DNA of 64,000 nucleotides from Sporomusa acidovorans (GTDB taxonomy: Bacteria > Bacillota > Negativicutes > Sporomusales > Sporomusaceae), in contig NZ_FNAM01000019.1 in the NCBI RefSeq assembly GCF_900101845.1, positions 1 through 64,000 on the forward strand. Reading direction: 5' to 3'. The position numbers and the translations under genes are program-made. Shown in pieces: positions 36,923-45,604 of the stretch. Below the pieces are notes generated by a model that was not told where the DNA came from, made no database searches, and saw nothing but the letters and a program-made list of their open reading frames with translations. Every line of letters starts with the position of its first letter. Within the stretch, counting starts at the first letter, position 1.

Positions 36923-36952
36923 AAAAAGACTGTTTTAACACAGTCTTTTTCG
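36921..36952 (-). terminator. Intrinsic terminator of the two-component system genes
   Basis: AAGACTGT and ACAGTCTT pair within A/T tracts. It lies about 95 bases past the response regulator stop and insulates the pdu promoter. Confidence 0.85.
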
Positions 36953-37045
36953 CAATTGTTGAAATACCGTATGATACAAAAAATCACAATAGTAATTTAT
37001 TGTTGTTTTTTTTAAGGTTATTGTTATTTCTTTTTTTATTGGCTA

Positions 37046-38677
37046 CTATACAGTAGTGTCGGCTGCCTTGCTGTTTTTTAATCTTGTACGGTATTGATTG
37101 GGTGTAATCCCGACTTCCTGGCGAAAAACCCGGCAAAAATAGCTGGCATCCTGGTACCCGGCCTCAGCAGCCACACGCACAACTGTTTGATCCGGATTTT
37201 TCAGCATCTGTTTAGCTTTATCAATTCGGACTTTAGTTAAAAATTCTACAAAGTTACAGCCCTTTTCCGCCTTAAAAATCCGGCTGAAATAATAGGGACT
37301 CAAATGAACCGTCTGGGCAACTTCCTCTAAAGAAATGCTCTTATGGAAATTTTTCGTTATATACGTGCAGGCTTTGTTAATAAGCCTTACATTCATACTA
37401 CTGCGGTTCTCCAGCATATTATCCATGAACTGGTCCAGGGAATCGAGAATCCACTGACGTACTTCTTCCCTGTCGGCGCAACTCGTTAAATGGTTAATAC
37501 ACTTAAAATTAAGCAGGGTGAGCTGCTCAAGATTGGCTCCCCCTTCTACCGCCGCTCTGGAAAGTACAATCAGCAGTTCCAGAACACACGCCTTTACCGT
37601 CTCGATGCTGGCTTTAGCCGTAAAGATTTCATGCAAAAGCTGCCGCAGAATCTCTTTGGCTTGCTGCCGTTCGCCACAGCGGACTTTATCCAAAAGATTA
37701 CGCTCATAGTTAAAAGGATAGCGGAAGGAGATCATACTTAAATGCGGCACATCATCAATATGAATAATTTGATTATCGCCTATATAAAATTTCTGCTGCT
37801 CGGCGCTGACTGCCTCCAGGTAAGATTTGTGAATCTGCAGCGGATCCGTATAATAGCGGCCAATGCCGATGGTTACACTGATCCCCAGCTGTGTTATATC
37901 GTCCCGTATTCTCCCGGCAATATCCCGTACCTCCTGGGCAACCTGCTCCGGACTGGCTTCGCCCGCATAGCCAATATAAATGATAATTTCATCGCCGCCG
38001 AAAGGCACAACCAGCATTTCTTTGCCGGCGATTTCACAGACATGCTGATATACTTTTTGCTTTACCATTTGTTTTTCCAGTTCTGATGTCCTGCTGGTCA
38101 ATTGTTTAAAATTATCAATATTGGCGACCAATATTACGCCGGAATCGGCTTTAATCCCCAAAAAACCTGCCCGATCGCGAAAATTATCCAAATCAGTCAC
38201 TTTACCGGAAATTACATCATAAATAAATGAATTTTTAATAAAAGGCATGGCTTGATCAAGATTTTTTTTAAGTTCAGCCTCTTCCCGCTCCTTGCGCTTG
38301 CGCTGCTCAATTTTTTCCGTAACCGTCTTTAAAGTCTGCAATAAATCCTTAGGCCGCAACGGTTTGAGCAAATACTCGGCCGCTCCTAGGGACAAAGCCT
38401 CTTTCGCATAGTTAAATTCATCAAAAGCCGTAAGCATGACAATCGTTGTGTCCGGCAGCACTGCCCGAATTGCCCGCGCCGCCTCAAGGCCGTTCAGTTC
38501 AGGCATACGAATATCCATGAGCACAATATCGGGTTTCTCTTCTGTGCTAATAGCCACAGCATTTTTGCCGTCGCCGGTTTCGGCGATTATGCGTACATCC
38601 GGGCAATTATTCTCAATAATAAAACGTAGAGCCTGCCGTTCCAGTTGTTCATCATCGGCAATCAACAATGTATTCAT
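37046..38677 (-). CDS. AraC-type response regulator (YesN-like) of the pdu locus
   Basis: 543 residues. The receiver domain at 1-125 has the phosphorylated Asp in DIVLMDIRMPELNG. The middle region (about 170-330) resembles the degenerate GGDEF-like linker of YesN proteins (VVPFGGDEIIIYIGY). The C-terminal AraC helix-turn-helix pair at 430-535 has SISLEEVAQTVHLSPYYFSRIF and VRVAAEAGYQDASYFCRVFR. Partner of the PocR kinase encoded upstream; very likely activates pdu transcription when propanediol is present. Confidence 0.9.
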   Translation of the reverse strand: MNTLLIADDEQLERQALRFIIENNCPDVRIIAETGDGKNAVAISTEEKPDIVLMDIRMPELNGLEAARAIRAVLPDTTIVMLTAFDEFNYAKEALSLGAAEYLLKPLRPKDLLQTLKTVTEKIEQRKRKEREEAELKKNLDQAMPFIKNSFIYDVISGKVTDLDNFRDRAGFLGIKADSGVILVANIDNFKQLTSRTSELEKQMVKQKVYQHVCEIAGKEMLVVPFGGDEIIIYIGYAGEASPEQVAQEVRDIAGRIRDDITQLGISVTIGIGRYYTDPLQIHKSYLEAVSAEQQKFYIGDNQIIHIDDVPHLSMISFRYPFNYERNLLDKVRCGERQQAKEILRQLLHEIFTAKASIETVKACVLELLIVLSRAAVEGGANLEQLTLLNFKCINHLTSCADREEVRQWILDSLDQFMDNMLENRSSMNVRLINKACTYITKNFHKSISLEEVAQTVHLSPYYFSRIFKAEKGCNFVEFLTKVRIDKAKQMLKNPDQTVVRVAAEAGYQDASYFCRVFRQEVGITPNQYRTRLKNSKAADTTV

Positions 38678-38769
38678 AGCTGTCTCCTCTTATTTATATA
38701 CAATGTACTAAATATTTTGCACATACCACCCGCCTGCTCCTGCAAACTTGTTTAATGCGCAATATATCA

Positions 38770-39981
38770 TCAGTAACAAGAGGGCAAATTTATATAAATT
38801 GTTGTACCCTCGCCGACTTTACTTTCTATATGCAAACCATATTCCTCACCAAAGTAGTGTTGAATCCGTTTGTGGACATTAATGATCCCCAAACCTGTGG
38901 TATGGCTTTTGCGTGAACGCGCCTCCGAACGAAAAATGCTGTCCATTGTCTCTGCGGGCATGCCGACCCCTGAGTCGGCAATGACAATCACATTCCGGTC
39001 AGGTTCTCGGTACCCTTTGATAAAAATATGCCCGCCGTCTTTTTTGGGTTCCAGCCCGTGGATAATAGCATTTTCCACTAAAGGCTGCACGCTCAGCGTG
39101 GGAATAGAAGTTTTCATTAAATCAGGATGAATGTCAATGACAGCCTGAATCCGGTCACCAAACCGCACCTTTTGAATCGTCAAATAATCCTCCATTGATT
39201 TGATTTCTTCCGCCAGAGTACGCATTTCGGCTATATCGCGCAAATTGGTACGCAACAAATCAGAAAGCGCATGCACAACTTCCTGGGTACGTTCCGCCCC
39301 TTCCAGCAAAGATAAACGGGCAATCGTATTGAGTGTATTAAATAGAAAATGCGGATTGATTTGCGATTGAAGCGCTTTAAATTCAGTATCCCGCAGCAAT
39401 TTTTCCAAATCTGCCTTAGCCTGCATTTCTGCCATTAACTGTTTTTGAACAACATTGGTGATCCCCATTTCCACAATATAACTAGCCATAACATAGAGAA
39501 GATCGGCGGCGGCTTTGAGTTGTTTTTCCGGTACGACAGCCACTTTGTCGAACAAGATTGCCAAAACATTTTCTTCCCTGGAAACCGGCTTTAAGAGCTT
39601 GAGCATTTCCTGTTTTGTGTCAAAAGCTTGGTCCGATACAACCTGTCCGGCCAAAAAAGCGCCCAAATATTGATTTTGCACGATAATAGGCGCGGCAAAA
39701 TCTGTCAACCCGCCATGGCAGCGATAAATGAAAGGGCGCTGCTGTTCTATTGCTTTGCGGCCCCCGCGGTCATCGCATGCCATGCAGCGGGCCAAGCCTT
39801 CCGGTGAAGACCGCACATAGGTACAAAAATCAGTAAACTTGCTCGGTTTAGTCACAGGTTTGCCGTCAACATCAACAATGACAGCTGCTATACCGGTAGT
39901 TTCGGAAAACTTATCCTGAATCTCCTGTAAAATCTGCGTATTTACTATTTCATCTAAAGTAAACCGGTTGTAGTTACCCAC
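38770..39981 (-). CDS. PocR-domain sensor histidine kinase (LytS/YesM type)
   Basis: 403 residues with no membrane segments. A PocR sensory domain at 10-170 has VIVDVDGKPVTKPSKFTDFC, CMACDDRGGRK and YRCHGGLTDFAAPI. The phospho-acceptor histidine lies in QSQINPHFLFNTLNTIARL and the ATPase domain at 290-400 has VQPLVENAIIHGLE and TGLGIINVHKRIQ. It should sense a diol or its product in the cytoplasm and phosphorylate the adjacent regulator. Its PocR domain closely resembles that of the chemoreceptor at 12.5 kb. Confidence 0.92.
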   Translation of the reverse strand: MGNYNRFTLDEIVNTQILQEIQDKFSETTGIAAVIVDVDGKPVTKPSKFTDFCTYVRSSPEGLARCMACDDRGGRKAIEQQRPFIYRCHGGLTDFAAPIIVQNQYLGAFLAGQVVSDQAFDTKQEMLKLLKPVSREENVLAILFDKVAVVPEKQLKAAADLLYVMASYIVEMGITNVVQKQLMAEMQAKADLEKLLRDTEFKALQSQINPHFLFNTLNTIARLSLLEGAERTQEVVHALSDLLRTNLRDIAEMRTLAEEIKSMEDYLTIQKVRFGDRIQAVIDIHPDLMKTSIPTLSVQPLVENAIIHGLEPKKDGGHIFIKGYREPDRNVIVIADSGVGMPAETMDSIFRSEARSRKSHTTGLGIINVHKRIQHYFGEEYGLHIESKVGEGTTIYINLPSCY

Positions 39982-40080
39982 AAAATATCCCCCTGCAAAA
40001 TTGGAGTAGGTTCTTAGGGATATTTGCTATTGCCGTCTTTAATTCCTGCTGCCTTATGAAATAGCTTTAGCGCAACTGAA

Positions 40081-41115
40081 TTACATACCGGCGACTTGCG
40101 GTTCTTCCGGAACACTTAATTTAAAGTCGGAAAGTTTAGCCATGTTATACATGGTATAAATCATGGTTTTGAGTATGCCAATCATGAGGATGGCGCCCGT
40201 CCCTTCACCTAACGCCATATTGGCCCTGATGGGGATATCCTCGGCCAATATATTTCCCAGCAGCATGGCATAAGACATGCCAGGCTCTTTGGACATATGG
40301 GAAGGCAGGCCAAAGTGTTCCACCTGTCTGTCAATTCTGGAAGCACAGGCAAAAGCAACAGCCGTAATAAAGCCATCGATGACAAAAGGGGTCTTACGTT
40401 TGGCACATTCCATCATGCCTGCGCAAATCGCGACAATGTCCAGACCGCCGACACACCGCAAAATATCCTCGATGCGGCGGAAGGTTTCCCGGTGGCGTTC
40501 GACACCTTTGGCTACCACAACACATTTTCTTTTGGTAACCTCATTATTATGAATCCCGGCGCCGTACCCTACGACAAACTCCGGCAAAATTCCGGTCATC
40601 GCATGCAGCACAGCCGATGAAGTGGTGGTATTGCCAATACCCATTTCGCCAAATGACAGCAAATTTGCCCCCTTAGTATCAATGGCGTAACCAACCATTT
40701 CCTCCCCAATCTGCCAAGCTTTTTCAAACTCAGCCGGTGTCATCGCTTCCTCTTTCATAAAGTTTTTGGTACCGCAAGCGACGCGACGGTTGATACCGGC
40801 CGTTTTGGGATTATTGATGCCAATATCAATGACGGAATAAGGAACATTGTTCGCCTGGCAGAAACAGCTAATTGTCGCATGGCCGTCGACCATGTTTTGC
40901 GCCTGCAGATAGGTAATTTCCTGGGAAAAATTGGCCACCCCTTCCTCAAAAACCCCGTTATCAGCGGCAAAAACTAAGTGATAGGGTTTGATCTCCGGAT
41001 GCATCGTCCCCCAAGCCAATAGCATCTTTTTTAAAATTCTTTCCATCAAACCTAAACTATTTACCGGTTTGGCTGCTCCATCAACCAAATTGTCCACTTC
41101 TGTCTGATAATTCAT
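40081..41115 (-). CDS. cobT: CobT, nicotinate-nucleotide:dimethylbenzimidazole phosphoribosyltransferase family
   Basis: 344 residues from the ATG at 41115, ten bases after AGGAGG. Motifs include NSLGLMERILKKMLLAWG near the N-terminus, the nicotinate-site glycines in FGEMGIGNTTTSSAVLHA, and the C-terminal ALGEGTGAILMIGILKTM with the catalytic Glu. It activates the lower-ligand base as the alpha-ribotide for cobamide assembly. A cobalamin riboswitch precedes it, linking it to B12 supply for PduCDE. Confidence 0.94.
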   Translation of the reverse strand: MNYQTEVDNLVDGAAKPVNSLGLMERILKKMLLAWGTMHPEIKPYHLVFAADNGVFEEGVANFSQEITYLQAQNMVDGHATISCFCQANNVPYSVIDIGINNPKTAGINRRVACGTKNFMKEEAMTPAEFEKAWQIGEEMVGYAIDTKGANLLSFGEMGIGNTTTSSAVLHAMTGILPEFVVGYGAGIHNNEVTKRKCVVVAKGVERHRETFRRIEDILRCVGGLDIVAICAGMMECAKRKTPFVIDGFITAVAFACASRIDRQVEHFGLPSHMSKEPGMSYAMLLGNILAEDIPIRANMALGEGTGAILMIGILKTMIYTMYNMAKLSDFKLSVPEEPQVAGM

Positions 41116-41157
41116 ATTTTGTACGCCTCCTGTATTTTTTTGCGCCAAATATAAATA

Positions 41158-41428
41158 CTCCCAGCCCAAAAGGGCTAGGAGTAGTATCCATCATATCCTG
41201 TCCTTCTGGTACTACCTCTGGCGCGGAGGTAAATAACAGCCAAAACAGGCAGGTCTCCTGGCTTACGGATCGTTAGAGCACCTCGCCTTCCCGGATTGCC
41301 GGTGGCATACTAAGGCATTCTTCCCCGATTACAGTGGCGCGACCGCGTCGTTTAAGGATTTTGTCAATCCTTCCGAGCTTCCCTATTCTCCTCTTATCCT
41401 TAAGAGGCACCTGTATGGTGGCGTTATT
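41158..41428 (-). promoter_or_regulatory. Cobalamin riboswitch controlling cobT
   Basis: Minus-strand conserved elements appear in order: GGTGCCTCTTAAGGATAAGA, the core GCGCCACTGTAATCGGGGAA, GAATGCC and the B12 box AAGCCAGGAGACCTGCC (41247-41264). The expression platform contains CTCCTAGCCC/GGGCTGGGAG at 41158-41181, a terminator-like stem just before cobT. Confidence 0.95.
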
Positions 41429-41757
41429 CAGTTATATATTGCTAAATTAGATTCTACAGACAAAATCATTCTCCTGCTATTCTATGCGCATTCGCAAGAA
41501 GTTAAAGCATTTAATCAATAAAATTCTATTTTAAAATATTTGTCTGCAGAAACTTGCTTTTTTATGCGGGAAACAGAGGTTAGGTGTCCCTTAAGGCCAA
41601 AAGGTTAGTAAGTCGCAGATCCGCGCAGAAAATAGTTAGCACTTGTTATTGTTTGTTACTTTTTTGCCAATGTATCCCGGTTAGAGCGCCAAAACCTTGC
41701 GCAACAGCAAAAACAGTGATACTCTTTTAAGAAATTATGCAAAAGGAGGGGTGAGCC

Positions 41758-42915
41758 ATGAAGAAATTTCACGAATACTTTATGACACCTATTAGTATCT
41801 TGGGTACAGGCTGTCTGGAACGAATCGTCGACTATATCAAACCGATGATGTTTAGAAAAGCCCTGATTGTCAGCGACAAAATACTGGTCGACAGCGGATT
41901 GATTGACAAACTTTTAAATTTACTTGATGCCGAGGGAATTTTCTACATCATCTATAAAGACGTTTCGCCCAATCCCACAGTTACCCAGGTAAATTACGGA
42001 TTAAAACTGCTTAACGATAACGGCTGTGACTTTTTGATCTCCTTCGGCGGCGGTTCTCCCCACGATTGCGCCAAAGCCATTGCGCTCCTGGCCACTAACC
42101 AAGGTGAGATTGCCCATTATGAAGGATTGAATAAATCGAAAAAACAGGCAGCACCGCTTATTGCCATAAATACAACAGCCGGAACCGGCAGTGAGCTTAC
42201 ACGGTTCTGCGTCATTACCGACGAGGAACGGCATGTGAAAATGGCGGTTAATGACTGGCACGTCACCCCCATCATCGCGGTAAGCGATGCCGAGCTTATG
42301 ATCGGCATGCCCCCCGGCCTGACGGCGGCAACCGGCATGGATGCCTTAACCCATGCGATTGAAGCCTATGTTTCAACAAATGCCAGTCCGGTAACCGACT
42401 GCAAAGCGGTTAAAGCTGTCGAATTAATTGTCGGCAATTTGCGTACGGCCTATCAAAACGGGAGTGACGTAAAAGCCAGAGAAGCCATGGTTTATGCGGA
42501 ATACCTGGCAGGCATCGCCTTTAATAATGCCAATCTTGGCTATGTACACGCCCTGGCCCACCAGCTCGGCGGCTTTTACAACCTGCCGCACGGCCTGTGC
42601 AATGCCGTCTTACTGCCGGCCGTCATGGAATATAACCTGCCGGCCGCCGTCACCAAATACGCGGACCTTGCCCGCTCGGCCGGTATTGACACTGCCGGAC
42701 TTTCGGCAGAGGCAAGCGCCCGGCAATTCATCGCCCAAGTGCAGCAGCTTAATAAAGATCTCGGATTACCTGCCAGACTATCGGAACTGCGGGGCTTTAA
42801 GCCCGAGGATATCCCCGGGCTGGCGGAAAATGCGCTTAAGGATGTCTGCTGCCTGACCAACCCCCGCCAGGGATCCCAACAAGATCTGGAAACCATTTAC
42901 CGGGCTATTTTATAA
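41758..42915 (+). CDS. Iron-containing alcohol dehydrogenase, PduQ-like candidate
   Basis: 385 residues, with AAAGGAGGGGTGAG just before the ATG. NAD-site motif SFGGGSPHDCAKAIALLA, metal-ligand region MDALTHAIEAY and YVHALAHQLGGFYNLPHGLCNA. The neighbourhood (pdu, cobT) suggests propionaldehyde or 3-hydroxypropionaldehyde reduction, the role of PduQ/DhaT, recycling NADH for PduP. It is on the opposite strand to pdu, so regulation differs. It is distinct from the gene at 3.5 kb. Confidence 0.88.
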   Translation: MKKFHEYFMTPISILGTGCLERIVDYIKPMMFRKALIVSDKILVDSGLIDKLLNLLDAEGIFYIIYKDVSPNPTVTQVNYGLKLLNDNGCDFLISFGGGSPHDCAKAIALLATNQGEIAHYEGLNKSKKQAAPLIAINTTAGTGSELTRFCVITDEERHVKMAVNDWHVTPIIAVSDAELMIGMPPGLTAATGMDALTHAIEAYVSTNASPVTDCKAVKAVELIVGNLRTAYQNGSDVKAREAMVYAEYLAGIAFNNANLGYVHALAHQLGGFYNLPHGLCNAVLLPAVMEYNLPAAVTKYADLARSAGIDTAGLSAEASARQFIAQVQQLNKDLGLPARLSELRGFKPEDIPGLAENALKDVCCLTNPRQGSQQDLETIYRAIL

Positions 42916-42940
42916 GACCATCCCTCAAAAAATACACGCC

Positions 42941-42975
42941 TTGCGTACCACTTCCAGGACGCAGGACTTTTTTCC
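42941..42975 (+). terminator. Probable terminator of the alcohol dehydrogenase gene
   Basis: An imperfect stem CCTTGCGT/ACGCAGG is followed by a T tract; a similar GCCT/AGGC-T tract structure starts the second toxin module. Confidence 0.5.
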
Positions 42976-42981
42976 GGCCGG

Positions 42982-43147
42982 TTGCATATTTTTATTTCTA
43001 TGGGTATAATATAAGAAAAGGACTGACGTGTTGCAACCACGCCAGCCCTACAGGCTGTCTAACCGGAAAACGGTTAGCCCAAACGTCGTTTAGTTATTTA
43101 AGAAATAACCGCCCACTATTTGAGCACAGGGGCGGTTATTCTTTCTG
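42982..43147 (+). ncRNA. Antisense RNA of type I toxin module, copy 1
   Basis: A near-consensus promoter TTGCAT (42982-42987), 17 bases, TATAAT (43005-43010) should start a plus-strand RNA near 43017. It ends at a strong stem AATAACCGCC/GGCGGTTATT and CTTTCT (43104-43147). The RNA overlaps the 3' half of the toxin message, as in TxpA/RatA-type systems. Confidence 0.7.
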
Positions 43148-43212
43148 GTTGTGACCAATACCATGAGCGTGGCAAATGCAACCGCAAATGTCAATGCTTC
43201 GTAAATAGTCAT
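43090..43212 (-). CDS. Small holin-like type I toxin peptide, copy 1 (extended)
   Basis: 40 residues beginning MTIYEALTFAVAFATLMVLV, a single membrane helix typical of TxpA/BsrG-like holin-like toxins. A one-base deletion relative to copy 2 removes the stop after TTRK and adds about 15 residues. The ribosome site AAGGGGG is buried in the stem CCCCTTCCTG/CAGGAAGGGG (43221-43243). Its -10 is at 43274-43279. Toxicity is inferred from family and layout. Confidence 0.7.
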   Translation of the reverse strand: MTIYEALTFAVAFATLMVLVTTRKNNRPCAQIVGGYFLNN

Positions 43213-43350
43213 CCTACCACCCCCTTCCTGTTACAGGAAGGGGCTAACCGTCCCCCGAGCAGTCTGTACGTTTATTATACCGTATTTTTCCAGAGCGAAA
43301 AAGAACAATTTTTACCTCTGGCTCTGTTACAATACCGCGCTGCCTTCTCT

Positions 43351-43376
43351 GAGGGCGGCTTTTTGCTTTTCCCCAC
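43351..43376 (+). terminator. Terminator-like hairpin flanking toxin module 1
   Basis: GCTGCCTTC and GAGGGCGGC pair before TTTTTGCTTTT. The same structure occurs in copy 2 near 45493-45518, so it belongs to the duplicated unit. From here to 43583 no gene is recognised. Confidence 0.6.
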
Positions 43377-43583
43377 CGAGACAGTTATAGATTGGCAAAC
43401 CAGGTCGATCAAGCACATTGGTTACTGCTCTTGCTTTTCCTGCTCGCCGCCCAGTGATGGCTGCCGGTCGGCAATCCGCCCCAGCGGCTTGGTCATGCTG
43501 GCCGGCAGGCTTTGTACCCTGCAGCAGTTCACTCTTAAATCGGTCTTGAAATAAATTTCCAATTCGCTCACGGTATCACCACC

Positions 43584-44117
43584 TTATACGTTAAATCCGA
43601 AGTCATTGGCAAAAGCGATATCCATGACCACATCGTAACGCAGAACTTCCAAGTCGTTTTTCATATCATAAGCCACAAGGTAATACTTCTTGGACTTGTC
43701 GTACTGCCTGTTTTTGAACGTAAACCGCAAGCGGAATATTCTCTTTTGCGGATCAACATCCTTCTTGTCCGCCACATACATGCACTCGCTGGAAATTTTT
43801 TCATTATCCTCGGAAATAAAGAACAGCTTATAACTGGTTGCTTTCACCACATCGCTAACCGGTTCTGATTGAATGAAGTCGAGAGAAGCAATGAGATTGG
43901 TGATTTTCTGCACCGCGCCATCCTTCAGAACCTTGAAATCATCCGTTATTTCCAGTGTCATATGCGGTAAGAGAGCTGCCATTCCCAAACGTGTATAAGA
44001 AGGCAGGACGCCCATCATAGCATCCAGGGTTGCCGTACATTGGGCATCCTCCTGCAGTTTCTGATACAGATAGCGGCCTGTTTCATAGCGAAAGGCATCC
44101 GAAATAATGACAATCAC
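43584..44117 (-). pseudogene. PglZ (BREX phosphatase) gene with internal deletion
   Basis: The 177-residue frame (43584-44117) continues upstream in frame to about 44204 with no start codon. The first part, VIVIISDAFRYETGRYLYQK then VLPSYTRLGMAALLPH, is the start of a PglZ alkaline-phosphatase-like domain. At about residue 75 it jumps to what looks like the PglZ C-terminal domain (FIQSEPVSDVVKATSYKLFF, ending DIAFANDFGFN). Full PglZ proteins are several-fold longer. No other BREX gene is present, so this is a defence-island relic. Confidence 0.7.
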
Positions 44118-44204
44118 TTTGTCCTTGCTGCTTTGAACAAAGCGGGCGACAGGGACCGTCCCGTGGCTCTTCCGAAATTTGTAATTGGAGGAATAATCAT
44201 ATCC

Positions 44205-44522
44205 TTAAATTTGCTTCTGCATAAAATTGGCGACTTCTTGACGTATTCTGCAGCTATCCCGAATACCTTCCCGGTAAACAATTTCAGCCGCTAGTCCGGA
44301 TTCAATGTTAGTTGCGGCCTCATACTCCATAACCAGACGCAGCAATTCCGAATGCTGTGCTTCCAGTTCGCGGGCAATTTCCATAAGCTGTGATAGTACA
44401 GAATCAGCCTCTCTCACTAGTTTCTTGTATTTTGCATCAGCAACACCGGCTATACTGAGGATATTATCCACTCTGTCAGAGACGTACTGCTCAAGCGCCT
44501 GGTTTAAAATACTGTTAAACAC
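44205..44522 (-). CDS. Small helical protein of unknown function
   Basis: 105 residues, predicted all-helical and charged (LVREADSVLSQLMEIARELE; VMEYEAATNIESGLAAEIVY). It faintly resembles DUF6809-type small proteins of Firmicutes, but I am not sure. Its stop codon is in the same frame as, and directly precedes, the PglZ remnant. No function can be proposed. Confidence 0.5.
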   Translation of the reverse strand: MFNSILNQALEQYVSDRVDNILSIAGVADAKYKKLVREADSVLSQLMEIARELEAQHSELLRLVMEYEAATNIESGLAAEIVYREGIRDSCRIRQEVANFMQKQI

Positions 44523-44574
44523 AACAAAGCCCCCTATACTTAGGCTGCGGCATACACGTTAGCGCTGCCGCCAG

Positions 44575-44671
44575 CTTTTTTTATCCAGTCAGAAAGTATA
44601 ACTTTTGACTGGATAAGTGCAACATCGGCTTCCGCTTTCGCCCAAAAGGCTCGGCATAAGCCGTGTTTTCT
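44575..44671 (-). repeat. Dispersed repeat, copy 4 of 4 (inverted)
   Basis: On the minus strand: AGAAAACACGGCTTATGCCG, GGGCGAAAGCGGAAGCC, GTTGCACTTATCCAGTC, then the perfect stem CCAGTCAGAAAGT/ACTTTTGACTGG. It is the most divergent copy, with compensatory-looking changes in the first stem (CGGCTTATGCCG versus CGGCTAACGCCG). Confidence 0.75.
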
Positions 44672-44688
44672 TTATAGGGGGAAATTAA

Positions 44689-44727
44689 AAAGCGCATGCG
44701 AGGCTTTTACCCCTACACATGCGCTTT
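44689..44727. terminator. Intrinsic terminator-like hairpin
   Basis: AAAGCGCATG and CATGCGCTTT pair around a 19-base loop. Confidence 0.65.
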
Positions 44728-44739
44728 GCTTCGTCATCT

Positions 44740-45062
44740 GCTAAATCCCAATACCAACAAGCCAGGATATACCTAGCCTTCAACAGAAAAGCGGTCAAAA
44801 AAATATGTATGCGAACGCTTGCCCTTCCGTTGGCAGTGTATCAGGAATAGGCTTAGTCATCTGCTGCGTGAAGTCGCACAGCCTGCTCTCGTCTTGCCGG
44901 CATCTCCGTTACACTCAGCGCCTCGCTTGTATTCAAGCGGGCGGCATTGTATAATAGAAATGTCGTCGTGGACAGCTTGCTGTTACGTGTAGGTGCTGTT
45001 ATCACCTGCGCGTGCCTCGGGAGTGTTCCACCACTTCCGGGTCACGGCGACTTTTTAATTTC
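44740..45062 (-). mobile_element. Possible 5' remnant of a group II intron
   Basis: Minus-strand sequence contains GATAACAGCACC and AACAGCAAGCTGTCC, which look like domain I segments of bacterial group II introns. A short frame (44853-44936) reads NTSEALSVTEMPARREQAV and ends at a stop; a shifted frame goes on KPIPDTLPTEGQAFAYIF. This resembles the start of an intron-encoded protein disrupted by a frameshift. No reverse transcriptase domain or domain V is present. Based on recollection of such leaders, not on alignment. Confidence 0.35.
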
Positions 45063-45142
45063 CACCTATTTCTAATTATAGCTCATTTCAAACGAATTGC
45101 AAGTAAACGAAAGCCTCACAGGCAGGATTTTTTCTCGATTGG

Positions 45143-45300
45143 TTGCATATTTTTATACCAATGGGTATAATATAAGAAAAGGACTGACGTGTTGCTAGCA
45201 CGCCAGCCCCACAGGCTGTCTAACCGGAAAACGGTTAGCCCAAATCGTTAGTTATTGAGAAATAACCGCCGCTTTTGAGCAGGGGCGGTTATTTCTTTCT
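45143..45300 (+). ncRNA. Antisense RNA of type I toxin module, copy 2
   Basis: Promoter TTGCAT (45143-45148), 17 bases, TATAAT (45166-45171), then a transcript from about 45178 to the terminator GAAATAACCGCC/GGCGGTTATTTC-TTTCT (45259-45300). Same design as copy 1, with intact elements. Confidence 0.72.
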
Positions 45301-45366
45301 GGTCGTGACCAATACCATGAGCGTGGCAAATGCGACCGCAAATGTCAATGCTTCGTAAATAGTCAT
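45289..45366 (-). CDS. Small holin-like type I toxin peptide, copy 2
   Basis: 25 residues, MTIYEALTFAVAFATLMVLV followed by TTRKK: one hydrophobic helix with a basic tail, the form usual for TxpA-like toxins. The ribosome site is sequestered in CCCCTTCCT/AGGAAGGGG (45375-45396). The minus-strand -10 (TATAAT) lies upstream near 45433. The peptide would insert in the membrane when antisense RNA falls. Confidence 0.75.
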   Translation of the reverse strand: MTIYEALTFAVAFATLMVLVTTRKK

Positions 45367-45604
45367 CCTACCACCCCCTTCCTAAAAAGGAAGGGGCTAA
45401 CCGTCCCCCGAGCAGCCTGTACGTTTATTATACCGTATTTTTCCAGAGCAAAAAAGAAAATTTTTACCTCTGGCTCTGTTACAATACCGCGCCGCCTTCT
45501 CTGAGGGCGGCTTTTTGCTTTTCCCCGGCCGCGACAGTTACAGCTTGCAAACCGGTCGGTCAAGCGCCTTGTTATTCTCTCCGGCGGCATAGCCGCCTTG
45601 CATT

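Noticed and set aside
38870-39130. Plus-strand frames inside the kinase and regulator genes
   Set aside because: Antisense shadows of strongly supported genes, without ribosome sites or motifs.
43013-43260. CRISPR-like repeats
   Set aside because: Only two long copies 2.1 kb apart with promoter, terminator and peptide gene; this is a duplicated toxin module, not an array.
44853-44936. Independent small gene
   Set aside because: No ribosome site precedes the TTG start and the sequence seems to continue in another frame; treated as part of a decayed element.
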